Source: Amorphoplanes friuliensis DSM 7358 (GTDB taxonomy: Bacteria > Actinomycetota > Actinomycetes > Mycobacteriales > Micromonosporaceae). Taken from it: 64,000 nt of DNA. Positions 34,961 to 43,909 of this stretch are shown here, in pieces. The stretch spans positions 3,696,001 to 3,760,000 of the forward strand of contig NC_022657.1 of the NCBI RefSeq assembly GCF_000494755.1, read 5' to 3'. The position numbers and the translations under genes are program-made. A model generated the notes under the pieces. The model ran no database searches, had not been told where the DNA came from, and worked only from the letters and a program-made list of their open reading frames with translations. Within the stretch, counting starts at the first letter, position 1, and each line of letters starts with the position of its first letter.

Positions 34961-35693
34961 ACGCGTCCACGGCCAGCTTGGCCGCCAGCACGAGTCCCGC
35001 ACAGGCGATGCCGATGCGCAGTGGGCGTTCGGGGAGGCGGCGGACGACGGCGGGCCCGAGCCAGCCGCCGGCCAGTGATCCGGCGGCCAGGGCCAGGGCG
35101 GCGACCCAGTGGACGGGCCCGCCGACGGCGAAGATCACGGCCGCGACGGCGTTCGAGGCGCCCGTGATCAGGGTCTTCGCCGCGTTGGTCCGGGCGAGGG
35201 ACTGCGTGGAGATCGCGGAGAGGAGCGCGAGCATCAGCACGCCTGCCGCCGCGCCGAAGTAGCCGCTGTAGACGGCGATGAAAAAGACGCCGACGCTCGC
35301 GTGGCGATGGTCGCCGTCCGTCGGGCGGCGCAGCCGTGGACCGAGCAGGAGGACCACGGAGGCGCCCGCGATCAACCAGGGCACGACCAGTTCGAACACC
35401 CCCGGTGGCAGCGTGAGCAGCAGAATCGCCCCGGCGGTGCCGCCCACCGCGCTGACCACGGACAGCCGGCCGATGCGGCGGCCCTGACCGCGCAGCTCGG
35501 GCCCGGACCCCGCGGCCGCGCCGACGGTGGTCGCGACCAAAGCCACGGAGTTGGTCACGTTGGCTGCGGTGGGTGGCAGGCCGGCGAGGAGCAGTGCCGG
35601 GTACGACGCCAGCGAGGCGAGGCCGCCCACCGAACCGAAGATCCCGGCGAGAACACCGGCACCGGCCAGGAACACGACCGTCCACGGGCTCAC
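34938..35693 (-). CDS. Sulfite exporter TauE/SafE family protein
   Basis: About 251 residues from GTG 35693 (GTGA overlap). Seven to eight helices in two repeats, with GIFGSVGGLASLASYPALLLAGLP and the matching AVYSGYFGAAAGVLMLALLS, the usual TauE/SafE repeat with G-x-G-G. The family moves small anions such as sulfite or sulfonates, and some members act with metal systems. It is the last gene of a four-gene membrane operon (38777 to 34938), which makes a general sulfur role uncertain here. Confidence 0.85.
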   Translation of the reverse strand: MSPWTVVFLAGAGVLAGIFGSVGGLASLASYPALLLAGLPPTAANVTNSVALVATTVGAAAGSGPELRGQGRRIGRLSVVSAVGGTAGAILLLTLPPGVFELVVPWLIAGASVVLLLGPRLRRPTDGDHRHASVGVFFIAVYSGYFGAAAGVLMLALLSAISTQSLARTNAAKTLITGASNAVAAVIFAVGGPVHWVAALALAAGSLAGGWLGPAVVRRLPERPLRIGIACAGLVLAAKLAVDAFRSGSWG

Positions 35694-36826
35694 CGGACGA
35701 ACAGCAGGAAGAGGCCCGCCCACGTGTACGCGATCATCAGCAGCACCACGGGAAGCTCGTCGGCCAGCGTGGCCAGCACCGGCCGGGCCGGGCCGGCGGC
35801 GAGCGCCATGTCGTGGGCGATCAGCACCGCCAGCAGGTGCCCGAGCAGGATCAGGGTGATCTGCAGTCCCGCGATCAGCCCGGGGGCGGGCCCTTCGGTG
35901 AGCAGCAACGTCAGGTAGTGCGCCACGGTGTAACCCACCGCGATCGGGATCAGCGAGGCCGTGACGTCGAGGCGGCCGGCCATCCACCGCACGCTCGCCA
36001 GCACCCCGGCACAGAGCAGGACCAGGCCGGCTGTGCCGTACAGCAGGGGGTTGCCGGCCCGGTCCAGGAAGTCGTCCCAGGCGGGTGACGAGGATGCACT
36101 GTCGAAGATGGTCGAGCCCCACCACACCGCGAGGAACACCGCCAGGCCGCGGTCGCGCGGGGTGTTCGCCACGGCGGCCAGGGGATTGCGCCACCGCAGC
36201 GGGCTGAGCCGCCCGGCCAGCTCCGAGTAGACCTCGAAGCAGTCACCCCGGGCGAACCACTCCTCGCCGCGCACGGTGGCGAAGGCGAGCTGCACCAGGG
36301 CGTACCCGAGGAGGGCGCAACCGATCACGACCGGGTCGGTGCGGCCGGGCGAGACCAGCTCGAACCAGACGAAGACCAGCAACCAGACCGCCGCCGGGAG
36401 GCGTCCGGCCGACTTCTCCCCGGGTACGGGACGCAGCCCCGCGGCAGGCAGCCGGAGCAGCCGGAAGAGGGTCCGCAGGGGGTTGACGATCCGCCACACC
36501 GGACCGAGGACAACGCTGACGGGCACCAGCCCCACCCAGAGCCAGACGAACAACGCGCGGGTGACGGGGTTCTCCGGCCCGCGCGATCCGGTGAACGCGT
36601 TCACCACCAGATACAGCGACAGGACCAGGACGACCACCTGCAGCGGGAGCCGCCACCAGGTCGAGCGCACGGCCCGCCGGACGGCCGCACCCAGTCGCGG
36701 GCGCTGCCACAGCACCGCCGAGACGAGGAACGAGAGGACCACGGTGGCGGCGCCGGCCTGCAGCACCAGGTCGAGGGGCAGCGGCAGGTCCTGCGACTGC
36801 CCGATGCCGTGGGCGAGGACGCTCAC
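35690..36826 (-). CDS. Polytopic membrane protein, 'fenitrothion hydrolase'-like
   Basis: About 378 residues from GTG 36826 (GTGA overlap), with ten or so helices. The start SVLAHGIGQSQDLPLP, the motif GPVWRIVNPLRTLFRLLRL and WFARGDCFEVYSELAGRLSPL match actinobacterial membrane proteins that databases label fenitrothion hydrolase after FedA/FedB; the label rests on distant similarity and true function is unknown. The AHGIG histidine near the N-terminus is conserved in the ones I recall. It is coupled to a CopC-like protein upstream and TauE downstream. Confidence 0.6.
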   Translation of the reverse strand: MSVLAHGIGQSQDLPLPLDLVLQAGAATVVLSFLVSAVLWQRPRLGAAVRRAVRSTWWRLPLQVVVLVLSLYLVVNAFTGSRGPENPVTRALFVWLWVGLVPVSVVLGPVWRIVNPLRTLFRLLRLPAAGLRPVPGEKSAGRLPAAVWLLVFVWFELVSPGRTDPVVIGCALLGYALVQLAFATVRGEEWFARGDCFEVYSELAGRLSPLRWRNPLAAVANTPRDRGLAVFLAVWWGSTIFDSASSSPAWDDFLDRAGNPLLYGTAGLVLLCAGVLASVRWMAGRLDVTASLIPIAVGYTVAHYLTLLLTEGPAPGLIAGLQITLILLGHLLAVLIAHDMALAAGPARPVLATLADELPVVLLMIAYTWAGLFLLFVR

Positions 36827-37713
36827 CGCACCTCGGCGCCGGCTCGGAGCGCGAGTGTACGCAGAACGGAAGCACCCGCCACGGCGACGCCGATCCCGGT
36901 GCCCAGGGCGAGCACGACCAGGATCCGCTCGACGACGGCGGGGCCGGCGAACGGCAGCACGGCCCGGTGGAACGACGTCACGTCGGGCAGCACGAAGACC
37001 GCCGTCAGCGCCGCACCCGCGCACACGGCCAGCACTCCGGCGGGCCGGCCCCGGAACACCGTGACCGCCCCGCCGAGGATCAGCGGCCAGGCGAGCAGGT
37101 TGATCCCGGCGGCGCTGAGGAACGTCCCGGCCATCGGCGCGGACTCGACGGCCAGGGTCGACCCGGCCACGTGGGTGATCGAGGCGGCCATCGCGACCAG
37201 TCCCGTCGCCGCCAGCAGGTCACCCGGCCGCCGCGAGCGCCGGGCGACCAGCGGCACGGCGACGGCGAGAAGGACCGCGGCCAGCCACCACGGCACCGGC
37301 GAGGGCGGGCGGGCACCGACGAGCTCGCCGGTGACGGTGACCGGTGTGCCGCCCACGTCCAGGACGATCGACCAGGCCTGCGTGGCGCCCGCACCCAGGG
37401 AGCGTCCCTCCGGGGTGCTGCGGGTGTCGATCCAGGTGAGCTTCTGCCCGGCGGCGACCACTGCCGGGGTGGCTGCGCCGCCACCCGTGGGCACGCCGAC
37501 CGGGACCGTCGTGTGGTTGCGCAGACGCAGCCGGGCGCCGTCCTCGATCGCGGTCACCTCCAGGCCGGGCACGGCGGGGGAGAGCGCCACCACGTGACTG
37601 CGGGCGTCGGTCGCGACCAGGCCTCCCGCGTGGGCCGCCGCGGGTGACGCCCAGGCCAGGAGGAGCCCGCCCGCCGTCAGGACCAGGCAGGCGAGCCGGT
37701 GCAGCACCGTCAC
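36823..37713 (-). CDS. Exported protein with N-terminal His and C-terminal membrane helices
   Basis: About 296 residues from GTG 37713 (GTGA overlap). A signal peptide ends SPAAA and the mature chain would begin HAGGLVATD, an exposed N-terminal histidine as in copper-binding CopC-type and PmoB-type domains. A beta-rich extracellular domain (~30-150; ARLRLRNHTTVPVGVPTGG) is followed by four or five helices. No enzyme family is recognised. The combination suggests metal (possibly copper) handling or a subunit of a membrane enzyme, but only the layout supports that. Confidence 0.6.
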   Translation of the reverse strand: MTVLHRLACLVLTAGGLLLAWASPAAAHAGGLVATDARSHVVALSPAVPGLEVTAIEDGARLRLRNHTTVPVGVPTGGGAATPAVVAAGQKLTWIDTRSTPEGRSLGAGATQAWSIVLDVGGTPVTVTGELVGARPPSPVPWWLAAVLLAVAVPLVARRSRRPGDLLAATGLVAMAASITHVAGSTLAVESAPMAGTFLSAAGINLLAWPLILGGAVTVFRGRPAGVLAVCAGAALTAVFVLPDVTSFHRAVLPFAGPAVVERILVVLALGTGIGVAVAGASVLRTLALRAGAEVR

Positions 37714-38777
37714 GACGCGGGAACGCCCGTCCGGACCTCCTCGGGGACGGCCTGCGGTGTCGCCGCGGGGGCCGGGCGCACGTTGCGCGTCACCAGCGTG
37801 GTCGCCGCACCGGTGAAGGCGGTCAGCGTGAGCAGGCCGCTGACCATGTGGACGTTCCAGCCGACACCCTCGATGCGGGAGGCCACGATCAGCACCGTGC
37901 CCCACACCAGCGGCGGGGCGAGCAGGCCGATCAGGAACCAGCCCGCCTCGGCCGGCAGCCGCAGGAAGTGCGCGCCGAGGCGCAGCACCAGCTCGGCACC
38001 GGCGGCGGCGCCGGCGACGGTCAGGGACATCCACCAGCCGTCGTCGGTGGTGAACATCAGGTGCATCAGGATGGCCGGCAGGCCCACCAGCAGGGTCGGC
38101 ACACCGATCGGCAGATGCCAGCGGCGGCCGATCAGCAGGATCGGGACCAGCAGCAGAACCGTGCTGAAGAGGTACCCGTGGACGGACTGCGCGTCGGTCG
38201 AGAAGATCCGCACGGGGTCGCGGCCGTCACCGAAGAAGGTCGAGCCCAGCGCCGAGGCGTGCAGCGAGTAGATGTGCAGCGGCAGCGCGGACAGCAACGC
38301 CGAGATCGTGGCCAGCGTGGCGTCGCCGGGGGACAGCCGGTCACCCGGGACCGTGGCCAGCATCAGCGCGGGACCGGCGGCCACCAGCACCATGCCCAGG
38401 ATGATGAACTCGTGGCTCGGGCTGACGAAGATCTCCAGGCCCTGTTCGATCCCGAACACGTTGTGCCACAGCGTGTCCACGCCCCCGCCGACCAGCAGCA
38501 GAGCCATACCGATCATCGGTACGCGCAGAGCGTTCGGCAGCGCCAGCAGGGTCCGGTAGGTCGGGATCACGGGCAGTCGCGGGCGCATCAGCCAGACCAG
38601 CGTCAGCCCCGACACCGCGATGCCGGAGTAGAGCACACCGTGCCACGGCGTCCAGAAGGTCTCCAGCTCGGGTGTGGTGGCGTGCGCGTACGCGTCGAGC
38701 TGCAGGCCGCTCACCAGCCAGGCGCTCGCCACGAGCAGCACCCAGCGTTCCCGTGCGCTGAACGACGACGGTGTCAC
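37710..38777 (-). CDS. His-rich polytopic membrane protein, first gene of the membrane operon
   Basis: Protein of 355 residues with about ten helices. Histidines and tryptophans cluster at helix ends: LDAYAHATT, FWTPWHGVLYSG, VDTLWHNVFG, VSPSHEFIIL, LPLHIYSLHAS and QSVHGYLFS. Such a set could ligate metal or heme in the membrane. I do not recognise an assigned family; related uncharacterised actinobacterial proteins share the D..WH...TPWH pattern. Four genes from here to 34938 overlap by GTGA, so they surely form one translational unit. Confidence 0.6.
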   Translation of the reverse strand: MTPSSFSARERWVLLVASAWLVSGLQLDAYAHATTPELETFWTPWHGVLYSGIAVSGLTLVWLMRPRLPVIPTYRTLLALPNALRVPMIGMALLLVGGGVDTLWHNVFGIEQGLEIFVSPSHEFIILGMVLVAAGPALMLATVPGDRLSPGDATLATISALLSALPLHIYSLHASALGSTFFGDGRDPVRIFSTDAQSVHGYLFSTVLLLVPILLIGRRWHLPIGVPTLLVGLPAILMHLMFTTDDGWWMSLTVAGAAAGAELVLRLGAHFLRLPAEAGWFLIGLLAPPLVWGTVLIVASRIEGVGWNVHMVSGLLTLTAFTGAATTLVTRNVRPAPAATPQAVPEEVRTGVPAS

Positions 38778-38887
38778 GTGAGTCTCCTCAGGTCGGTGGT
38801 GCCGGACCGTCCGGCCTGCAATCTACATTTCCGGTGACGAAAGGGGCACCCGCCGACCGGGCACCGCTGCGCAGTGCGGTGATTGGG

Positions 38888-38893
38888 TATAAC
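38888..38893 (+). promoter_or_regulatory. -10 box TATAAC giving a probable leaderless mRNA
   Basis: TATAAC at 38888-38893 is near consensus and ends 6 bases before ATG 38900, so transcription would start at or next to the start codon. No SD is present. No good -35 lies 17 bp upstream. Confidence 0.45.
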
Positions 38894-38899
38894 AGGCCC

Positions 38900-39514
38900 A
38901 TGGACCTTGAGGAGCTCGCCCAGGTGATCGCCGAGGTGCCCGAGATCGAGGTGTCGATCGAGGGCGGGCTCGTGGTCACGCGGGTCCCGGCGATCGGGGA
39001 CGCCGTGCGGCTGGAGCCCGTGGACGTGCTCGACTGGGAATACCTGATCGCGCCGAGCGGTGTGCCGGGCATCGAGCTCGAGGTGCGGCGCGGCCACGAG
39101 CGCCTGCCGCTGATCATCACCGTGGATGACGTCGTGTTCATGCCCGCGTACGCCGCCGACATGGTGGAGCCGGACGCGCCCCTGCTGCGGGTGCCGTCCT
39201 CGCCCAACCTGGTGGCCTATTCGGAGATGCACCGCGACGTGCGGGCGCTCGGCAAGGCGATCGACGATCCCGCGCTGGAGCTGGACCCGGAGACGCTCGG
39301 GGCGACCCTGCTCGTGCATCGGTGCTTCCTGGCCGGCGCGCTCCGCGCCGGGCTGTGGCCGGTGCGGGTGGCCGCCTGGTGGGAGTACATGTGGGCCCGG
39401 GTCGGCAACGACATGCTGGCCGGGCCCTTCCGCGCGGATCCGGTCTGGGACCAGCTGATGGCCGACGTGACCGAGGCGCGCCGCCACGTGACCCCGGAGA
39501 ACGTCACGCCGTGA
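38900..39514 (+). CDS. Hypothetical protein of 204 residues
   Basis: No family recognised. The N-terminus MDLEELAQVIAEVPEIEVS is acidic and predicted cytoplasmic; a middle part (VDDVVFMPAYAADMVEP) is beta-rich, and the C-terminal half is helical and Trp-rich (VAAWWEYMWARVGND). No signal peptide, cysteine motif or membrane helix. ATG 38900 is chosen over upstream codons because of the -10 box TATAAC just before it. Its stop overlaps the opposite-strand hydrolase gene by 11 bp. Confidence 0.75.
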   Translation: MDLEELAQVIAEVPEIEVSIEGGLVVTRVPAIGDAVRLEPVDVLDWEYLIAPSGVPGIELEVRRGHERLPLIITVDDVVFMPAYAADMVEPDAPLLRVPSSPNLVAYSEMHRDVRALGKAIDDPALELDPETLGATLLVHRCFLAGALRAGLWPVRVAAWWEYMWARVGNDMLAGPFRADPVWDQLMADVTEARRHVTPENVTP

Positions 39515-40265
39515 CGGCGTCCAGGAACTCGTCGATCATCGGGGCCAGCCAGTCGGCCCGGTGCGGGACCGTGGTGTGGGTCGTGCCGGGCAGGATCGCC
39601 AGCCGGCACCGCGGCAGACCGGTCAGGTCGCCGGGCACACCCCCGCCGAGCAACCGGAACATCTCGACGGCGTGCTCGGGCCGGATGATGTCCGAGTCGG
39701 CCAGGACGATCATCACGGGAGCCTGAAGGGCCCGGATCTGCTCGGGCGTCCAGTGCGGAAGGTTCGCGTCGAGGACCTTCATCTTGGTGACCAGGCCGGG
39801 CCAGCCCGAGGGGTCCGGTGCGGTCCGCAGGTACTCCTCGTGGAACTCCGAGCCGTGCAGGTGTTCCGGCTGGAGGTCCTGGATGCCGTCCAGCAGGCCC
39901 GGGTGGAGGCCGGCGTCGTCGAAGCTCACCGAGGCGAGCACCAGGCGGCCGACGCGGTCCGCGTGGTCGGTGCCGAGGCGCAGGGCGACCGCCGCGCCCA
40001 TGCTCCAGCCGAAGACGTCGGCGCGGTCGACACCGAGCCGGTCCAGCAGGCCGACGACGTCGTCGGCGAACGCCTCGACGGTCAGCGGCCGGTCGATGTC
40101 GGGGGTGTGGCCGTGCGCCTGCAGCTCGACGGCGATGACCCGTCGCGACTTGGCCAGCAGCGGCAGGATCAGCCCGAACGACGTGCCGATGCCGGACAGT
40201 GCGCCGTGGACGAGCAGGAGCGGACGGCCCTCGTCGGTGCCGTGTACTTCGTGGTGGATGTCCAT
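39504..40265 (-). CDS. Alpha/beta hydrolase
   Basis: Protein of 253 residues. Oxyanion loop LLLVHGALS, nucleophile elbow GWSMGAA, a D in VLADSDIIRPEH and a H in PGTTHTTV give the Ser-Asp-His triad of the AB_hydrolase_1 family. Substrate is unknown; peroxidase-type and ester-hydrolase members look alike. It diverges from the AfsR-type regulator, and the heptamer repeats at 40288-40316 lie between them, so the regulator may control it. Confidence 0.88.
   Translation of the reverse strand: MDIHHEVHGTDEGRPLLLVHGALSGIGTSFGLILPLLAKSRRVIAVELQAHGHTPDIDRPLTVEAFADDVVGLLDRLGVDRADVFGWSMGAAVALRLGTDHADRVGRLVLASVSFDDAGLHPGLLDGIQDLQPEHLHGSEFHEEYLRTAPDPSGWPGLVTKMKVLDANLPHWTPEQIRALQAPVMIVLADSDIIRPEHAVEMFRLLGGGVPGDLTGLPRCRLAILPGTTHTTVPHRADWLAPMIDEFLDAVTA
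39506..39520. terminator. Compact hairpin over the stop codons of two convergent genes
   Basis: ACGCCG (39506-39511), loop TGA, CGGCGT (39515-39520). It overlaps both stop codons and a second dyad, CGTCACG and CGTGACG (39502-39516). It may end both transcripts. Confidence 0.3.
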
Positions 40266-40287
40266 GTCCCGACGATGCGCCGTGGCG

Positions 40288-40316
40288 CTTACGGTCCCCT
40301 TCAGCTCGTCTTACGG
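40288..40316. promoter_or_regulatory. SARP-type heptamer direct repeats
   Basis: CTTACGG at 40288-40294 and 40310-40316 are exact direct repeats 22 bp apart. A partial copy, CTTCAGC, sits at 40299-40305, so three 7-mers follow each other with 4-bp spacers (11-bp period). Streptomyces SARP proteins bind direct heptamers with this period. The gene that follows encodes a SARP, so autoregulation or control of the divergent hydrolase is likely. Confidence 0.65.
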
Positions 40317-40333
40317 CGGTTAGGATGCTCGCC

Positions 40334-43300
40334 GTGGAGTTCGGGGTGCTCGGGCCGCTCGCCGTCACGACCGGTGCCGGTGAGCCGGTGGTGGTGCCCG
40401 GGGTCAAGGTGCGGGTGCTGCTGGCGGACCTGCTCGCGCACCGCAACCAGGTGGTGTCGGCCGACCGGCTGATCGAGGACTTGTGGGGCGACGATGCTCC
40501 GGCCAACCCCGCGGGCGCCCTCCAGGTGCGCGTCTCGCAGCTGCGCAAGGCCCTCAACGACGCCGAGCCCGGTGCCCGCGACCTGATCGAGTCCCGGCCA
40601 CCGGGCTACGTGCTGCGGACCGCCGCGGTGGACGCCGATCGCTTCGCCGAGCTCGCGAGCGCGACCGACACCGGGCGGCTCCTTGCGGCCCTGGCCCTGT
40701 GGCGCGGTGACGCCTACGCCGACATGGCGGACGAGGAGTTCGTGCGGGCCGAGGCCCTGCGACTGGCCGAGCAGCGGCTCGCCGTCCACGAGCGGCTCGC
40801 CGAGGCCCGCCTGGCCGCGGGTGAGCACGATCTGGTCGCCGCCGAGCTGGCGGAGCTGGTCGCCCGGCATCCGCTGCGCGAGGGCCTGCGCGCCCTGCAC
40901 CTGCGAGCCCTGTACGCCGCCGGCCGCCAGTCCGAGGCCCTCGACAGCTACACCGACCTGCGCGCCCGCCTCGCCGACGAGCTCGGCCTTGATCCCGGCC
41001 CGGAGCTGACCGCGCTGCACCGCAGGATCCTCGAACAGGACACCGGGCTGGCCGCCGCGCCCCGGACCGCGATCGTGCGCAACAGCCTGCCGGCGCGGCT
41101 CGACGACCTGGTCGGACGGGCCGAGGCCCTGGCCGGGCTGCGCACCCTGCTCCCGGAGCGGCGGCTGGTCACACTGATCGGCCCCGGCGGAGTCGGCAAG
41201 ACCCGGCTGGCGACGGAGGCCGCGCGGGAGCGCACGGTCCCGGACGGCGTGCACCTTATCGAGCTCGCTCCGCTCCCGGCCGGCGACCCGGGCATCGCCG
41301 AGCTGGTGCTCGGGGCACTCGACCTGCGCGAGTCCGCGGGGACCGGCCTGTCCGCGACCGACCGCCTGTGCACCGCGCTCGGGCAGCGGCAGCTCCTGCT
41401 GGTGCTGGACAACTGCGAGCACGTGGTCGAAGCCGTGGCCGGTCTGGTCGCCCGGTTGCTGCGCGAGGCTCCCGGCGTCAGCGTGCTGGCCACCAGCCGT
41501 GAACCCCTCGGGCTCACGGGCGAGTTCCTCTGGGAGGTGCCGCCGCTGGCCGTACCGGAGGACGACCGTGACCCCGACGCTGTCCGGCGGTCGGCCGCGG
41601 CCCGGCTCTTCGCCGTGCGGGCGGCCGCGCAGCAGCGAGGTTTCCGGCTGGACGACCGGACCGCGCCGGTGGTGGCCCAGCTCGTCCGCCGCCTCGACGG
41701 ACTGCCGCTGGCCCTCGAACTCGCCGCGACCCGGGTCCGCGCGCTCGGTGTCCAGGGGGTCGTGGACCGCCTCGACGACCGGTTCCGGCTGCTCAGCACC
41801 ACCCAGCGTGACGTCGCGCCGCGGCAGCGCACCCTGACCGCGGTGATCGGCTGGAGCTGGGATCTCCTCGACGACACCGAACGCCTCGTGCTGGCCCGGC
41901 TCGCGGTCTTCAGCGACGGTTGCACGCCCGAGGCCGCCGAGGAGGTCTGCGGCACCGACCTCGACGTCCTCGCCCGGCTGGTCGACCGTTCGCTGGTGGT
42001 CCTCGACGACACCGGCGCCCGTCCCCGCTACCGGCTGCTCGAGTCCGTGGCGGCGTTCTGCCTCGAACGGCTCACCGGGGCCGACGACGTCCGGGCCCGG
42101 CACGCGGCCTTCTTCACCGCGCTGGCCGAGACGGCCGATCCGCAGCTGCGCGGCGCCGGCCAGCAGGAGTGGCTGGCCCGCCTCGACGCGGAGACGGCGA
42201 ACCTCCGGACGGCCCTGGTCCGCGGCGGCCTGCGTCTCGCCCTCGCGCTGAGCTGGTACTGGTTCCTGCGCGGGCGGCTCACCGAGGCCCGCCGGGCCCT
42301 GGCGGCCGCAGGCGACCCCGCCGACGAGATCCGCGCCGCGCCCTGGCGACTCGGCTTCGCCCTGCGGCAGGGTGCCCCGGTCGTACCGGACGAGGTCCGG
42401 GCCGCGGTGGCGGGCCGCACCGACGGCCCGGCCACGTGGTTCGTCGCCTCCGCGGTTCTCGACCGTGGCGACGTGACCCTGGCCGCAGCGCTGCTGCCGG
42501 ACACCTTCGTCGACAGTTGGACCGAGGCCGCGGTCCTCAGTTCCCGCGCGATGCTCGCGCACGCCGCCGGCGACCTCGAAGCCCTGGAACGCGCGGGCAC
42601 CCGCAGCGCCGCCCTCTTCGCCGGGCTGGGCGACCGCTGGGGCCGCCTGCAGGCGAACGGGTGGCTCGGCGGGCTCGCCGAGATGCGCGGCGAGCTCGAA
42701 CGCGCGGCCGCCCTGCACCGCGAAGGACTGCGGTGGGCGCAGGAGCTGTCGCTGTGGCCCGAGGCCGGCAGCACCCTGTCCTGGCTGGCCTGGTTGGCGG
42801 TGCAGACCCGTGACTACCCGGCGGGCCGCGAGCTGGCCGAACGCGCGTACCGGCTGGCCGTCGAGCAGGGCGCGCCGACCGCCGTGGTCTTCGCGGAGCT
42901 GAGCCTCGGCATCGCCGCCCGGCGCGAGGGCAAGCTCGACGTCGCCGTGACCCACCTGACGAACCTCGCCGACCAGGGCCGCAGCGAGTCGCAACCGGCG
43001 CTCTACCTGCCGATGGTCCTGGTCGAGTTGGGCTATGCGGCCGAGCAGAGCGGCGACCCGGAGGCGGCCCTGGCGCTGCACGCCGAGGCGTACGCGGCCG
43101 CCGAGGCGATGGGCGCCCCGCGCGACACCATCAGCACCCTGGAGGGGATGGCGTCGGCGTGGCCGGGGCCGAGCCGGAGGTCGCACGCCCGGCTGCTCGG
43201 TGCCGCGGCCGCCGCTCGCGAGACCGCCGGGGCCCCGGCCGCCCCGGCCGAACGCGACGAGCTCGAGCGGGTCGGCGACCGCCTCACCGCCGTTCTCGGC

Positions 43301-43432
43301 CGTGCGGGCTTCGACGCGCTGGCCGCCGCCGGACGGGAGCTGAGCGTCGCGGAGGCCCGGGCCCTGGTCCGGTCGCCGACGTCCGGCCCGGGGCGTTTGA
43401 CGATGTCACCCGGGGGTAGCGCTGCGTCATGA
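40334..43432 (+). CDS. AfsR/SARP-family regulator with ATPase and TPR domains
   Basis: About 1032 residues. Domain order: OmpR-like winged helix (~1-95, FGVLGPLAV, LRKALND), BTAD helical domain (~100-245, ending LDPGPELTALHRRILEQD), NB-ARC/STAND ATPase (~255-560) with P-loop GPGGVGKTRLA and LLVLDNCEHV, then TPR-like repeats. It would activate genes after binding ATP and an unknown signal, as AfsR does for secondary metabolism. GTG 40334 is preferred because AGGA lies 8 bases before it and homologues begin (V/R)EFGVLGP; ATG 40325 is possible. The stop overlaps the DUF4126-like gene. Confidence 0.9.
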   Translation: MEFGVLGPLAVTTGAGEPVVVPGVKVRVLLADLLAHRNQVVSADRLIEDLWGDDAPANPAGALQVRVSQLRKALNDAEPGARDLIESRPPGYVLRTAAVDADRFAELASATDTGRLLAALALWRGDAYADMADEEFVRAEALRLAEQRLAVHERLAEARLAAGEHDLVAAELAELVARHPLREGLRALHLRALYAAGRQSEALDSYTDLRARLADELGLDPGPELTALHRRILEQDTGLAAAPRTAIVRNSLPARLDDLVGRAEALAGLRTLLPERRLVTLIGPGGVGKTRLATEAARERTVPDGVHLIELAPLPAGDPGIAELVLGALDLRESAGTGLSATDRLCTALGQRQLLLVLDNCEHVVEAVAGLVARLLREAPGVSVLATSREPLGLTGEFLWEVPPLAVPEDDRDPDAVRRSAAARLFAVRAAAQQRGFRLDDRTAPVVAQLVRRLDGLPLALELAATRVRALGVQGVVDRLDDRFRLLSTTQRDVAPRQRTLTAVIGWSWDLLDDTERLVLARLAVFSDGCTPEAAEEVCGTDLDVLARLVDRSLVVLDDTGARPRYRLLESVAAFCLERLTGADDVRARHAAFFTALAETADPQLRGAGQQEWLARLDAETANLRTALVRGGLRLALALSWYWFLRGRLTEARRALAAAGDPADEIRAAPWRLGFALRQGAPVVPDEVRAAVAGRTDGPATWFVASAVLDRGDVTLAAALLPDTFVDSWTEAAVLSSRAMLAHAAGDLEALERAGTRSAALFAGLGDRWGRLQANGWLGGLAEMRGELERAAALHREGLRWAQELSLWPEAGSTLSWLAWLAVQTRDYPAGRELAERAYRLAVEQGAPTAVVFAELSLGIAARREGKLDVAVTHLTNLADQGRSESQPALYLPMVLVELGYAAEQSGDPEAALALHAEAYAAAEAMGAPRDTISTLEGMASAWPGPSRRSHARLLGAAAAARETAGAPAAPAERDELERVGDRLTAVLGRAGFDALAAAGRELSVAEARALVRSPTSGPGRLTMSPGGSAAS

Positions 43433-43863
43433 CTGATCATGTCCTGCTCCGCGCGGCCGTGCTCGGCGCCGCCGCCGGTGCCCGCAGCGCGACCCCGCTC
43501 GCCGCTCTGGCCCAGCGCAGGGGAGGACCGGTCCGGATCCTCGCGACCCTGGCGGCGGCGGGTGAGCTCGTCGTCGACAAGCTGCCGGGTACGCCGAGCC
43601 GGCTCGAACCGGGACCGCTGGGTGGCCGTATCGTGCTCGGTGCGCTCGCCGGTGCCGTCCTCGCGCGCCGGGCGGGCGCCGGTGTGGTCGCACCCGCGCT
43701 GATCGCGGCGGTGGCGGCTGTCGCCGCGAGCCACGCCGGCGCGTCGTGGCGGGCGTACGCCTCCCGGAGCGGCTTCGGCACTCCGGGAGCCCTGGCCGAG
43801 GATGCCGCGGCTGTCATCGCGGCGTCGATAGCCGCCGAAGGTGCCCTCGTTCACTCGTCCTGA
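43429..43863 (+). CDS. DUF4126-like small membrane protein
   Basis: Protein of 144 residues, ATG 43429 overlapping the regulator's stop. Features of DUF4126 relatives: GARSATPLAALAQ, AAAGELVVDKLPGTPSRLEPGPLGGRI, then two Ala-rich helices. Function unknown. The coupling to a SARP gene may simply reflect operon packing. Contains an ATA isoleucine codon near the end (rare in this genome). Confidence 0.8.
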   Translation: MTDHVLLRAAVLGAAAGARSATPLAALAQRRGGPVRILATLAAAGELVVDKLPGTPSRLEPGPLGGRIVLGALAGAVLARRAGAGVVAPALIAAVAAVAASHAGASWRAYASRSGFGTPGALAEDAAAVIAASIAAEGALVHSS

Positions 43864-43909
43864 CGCAGATCTTTGCCATAGGGCAACGAGTTGCGTAGCC
43901 TTCGTCGCG

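Noticed and set aside
35690..36826. Stating that this protein hydrolyses fenitrothion
   Set aside because: The name rests on distant database similarity; no phosphotriesterase motif is visible.
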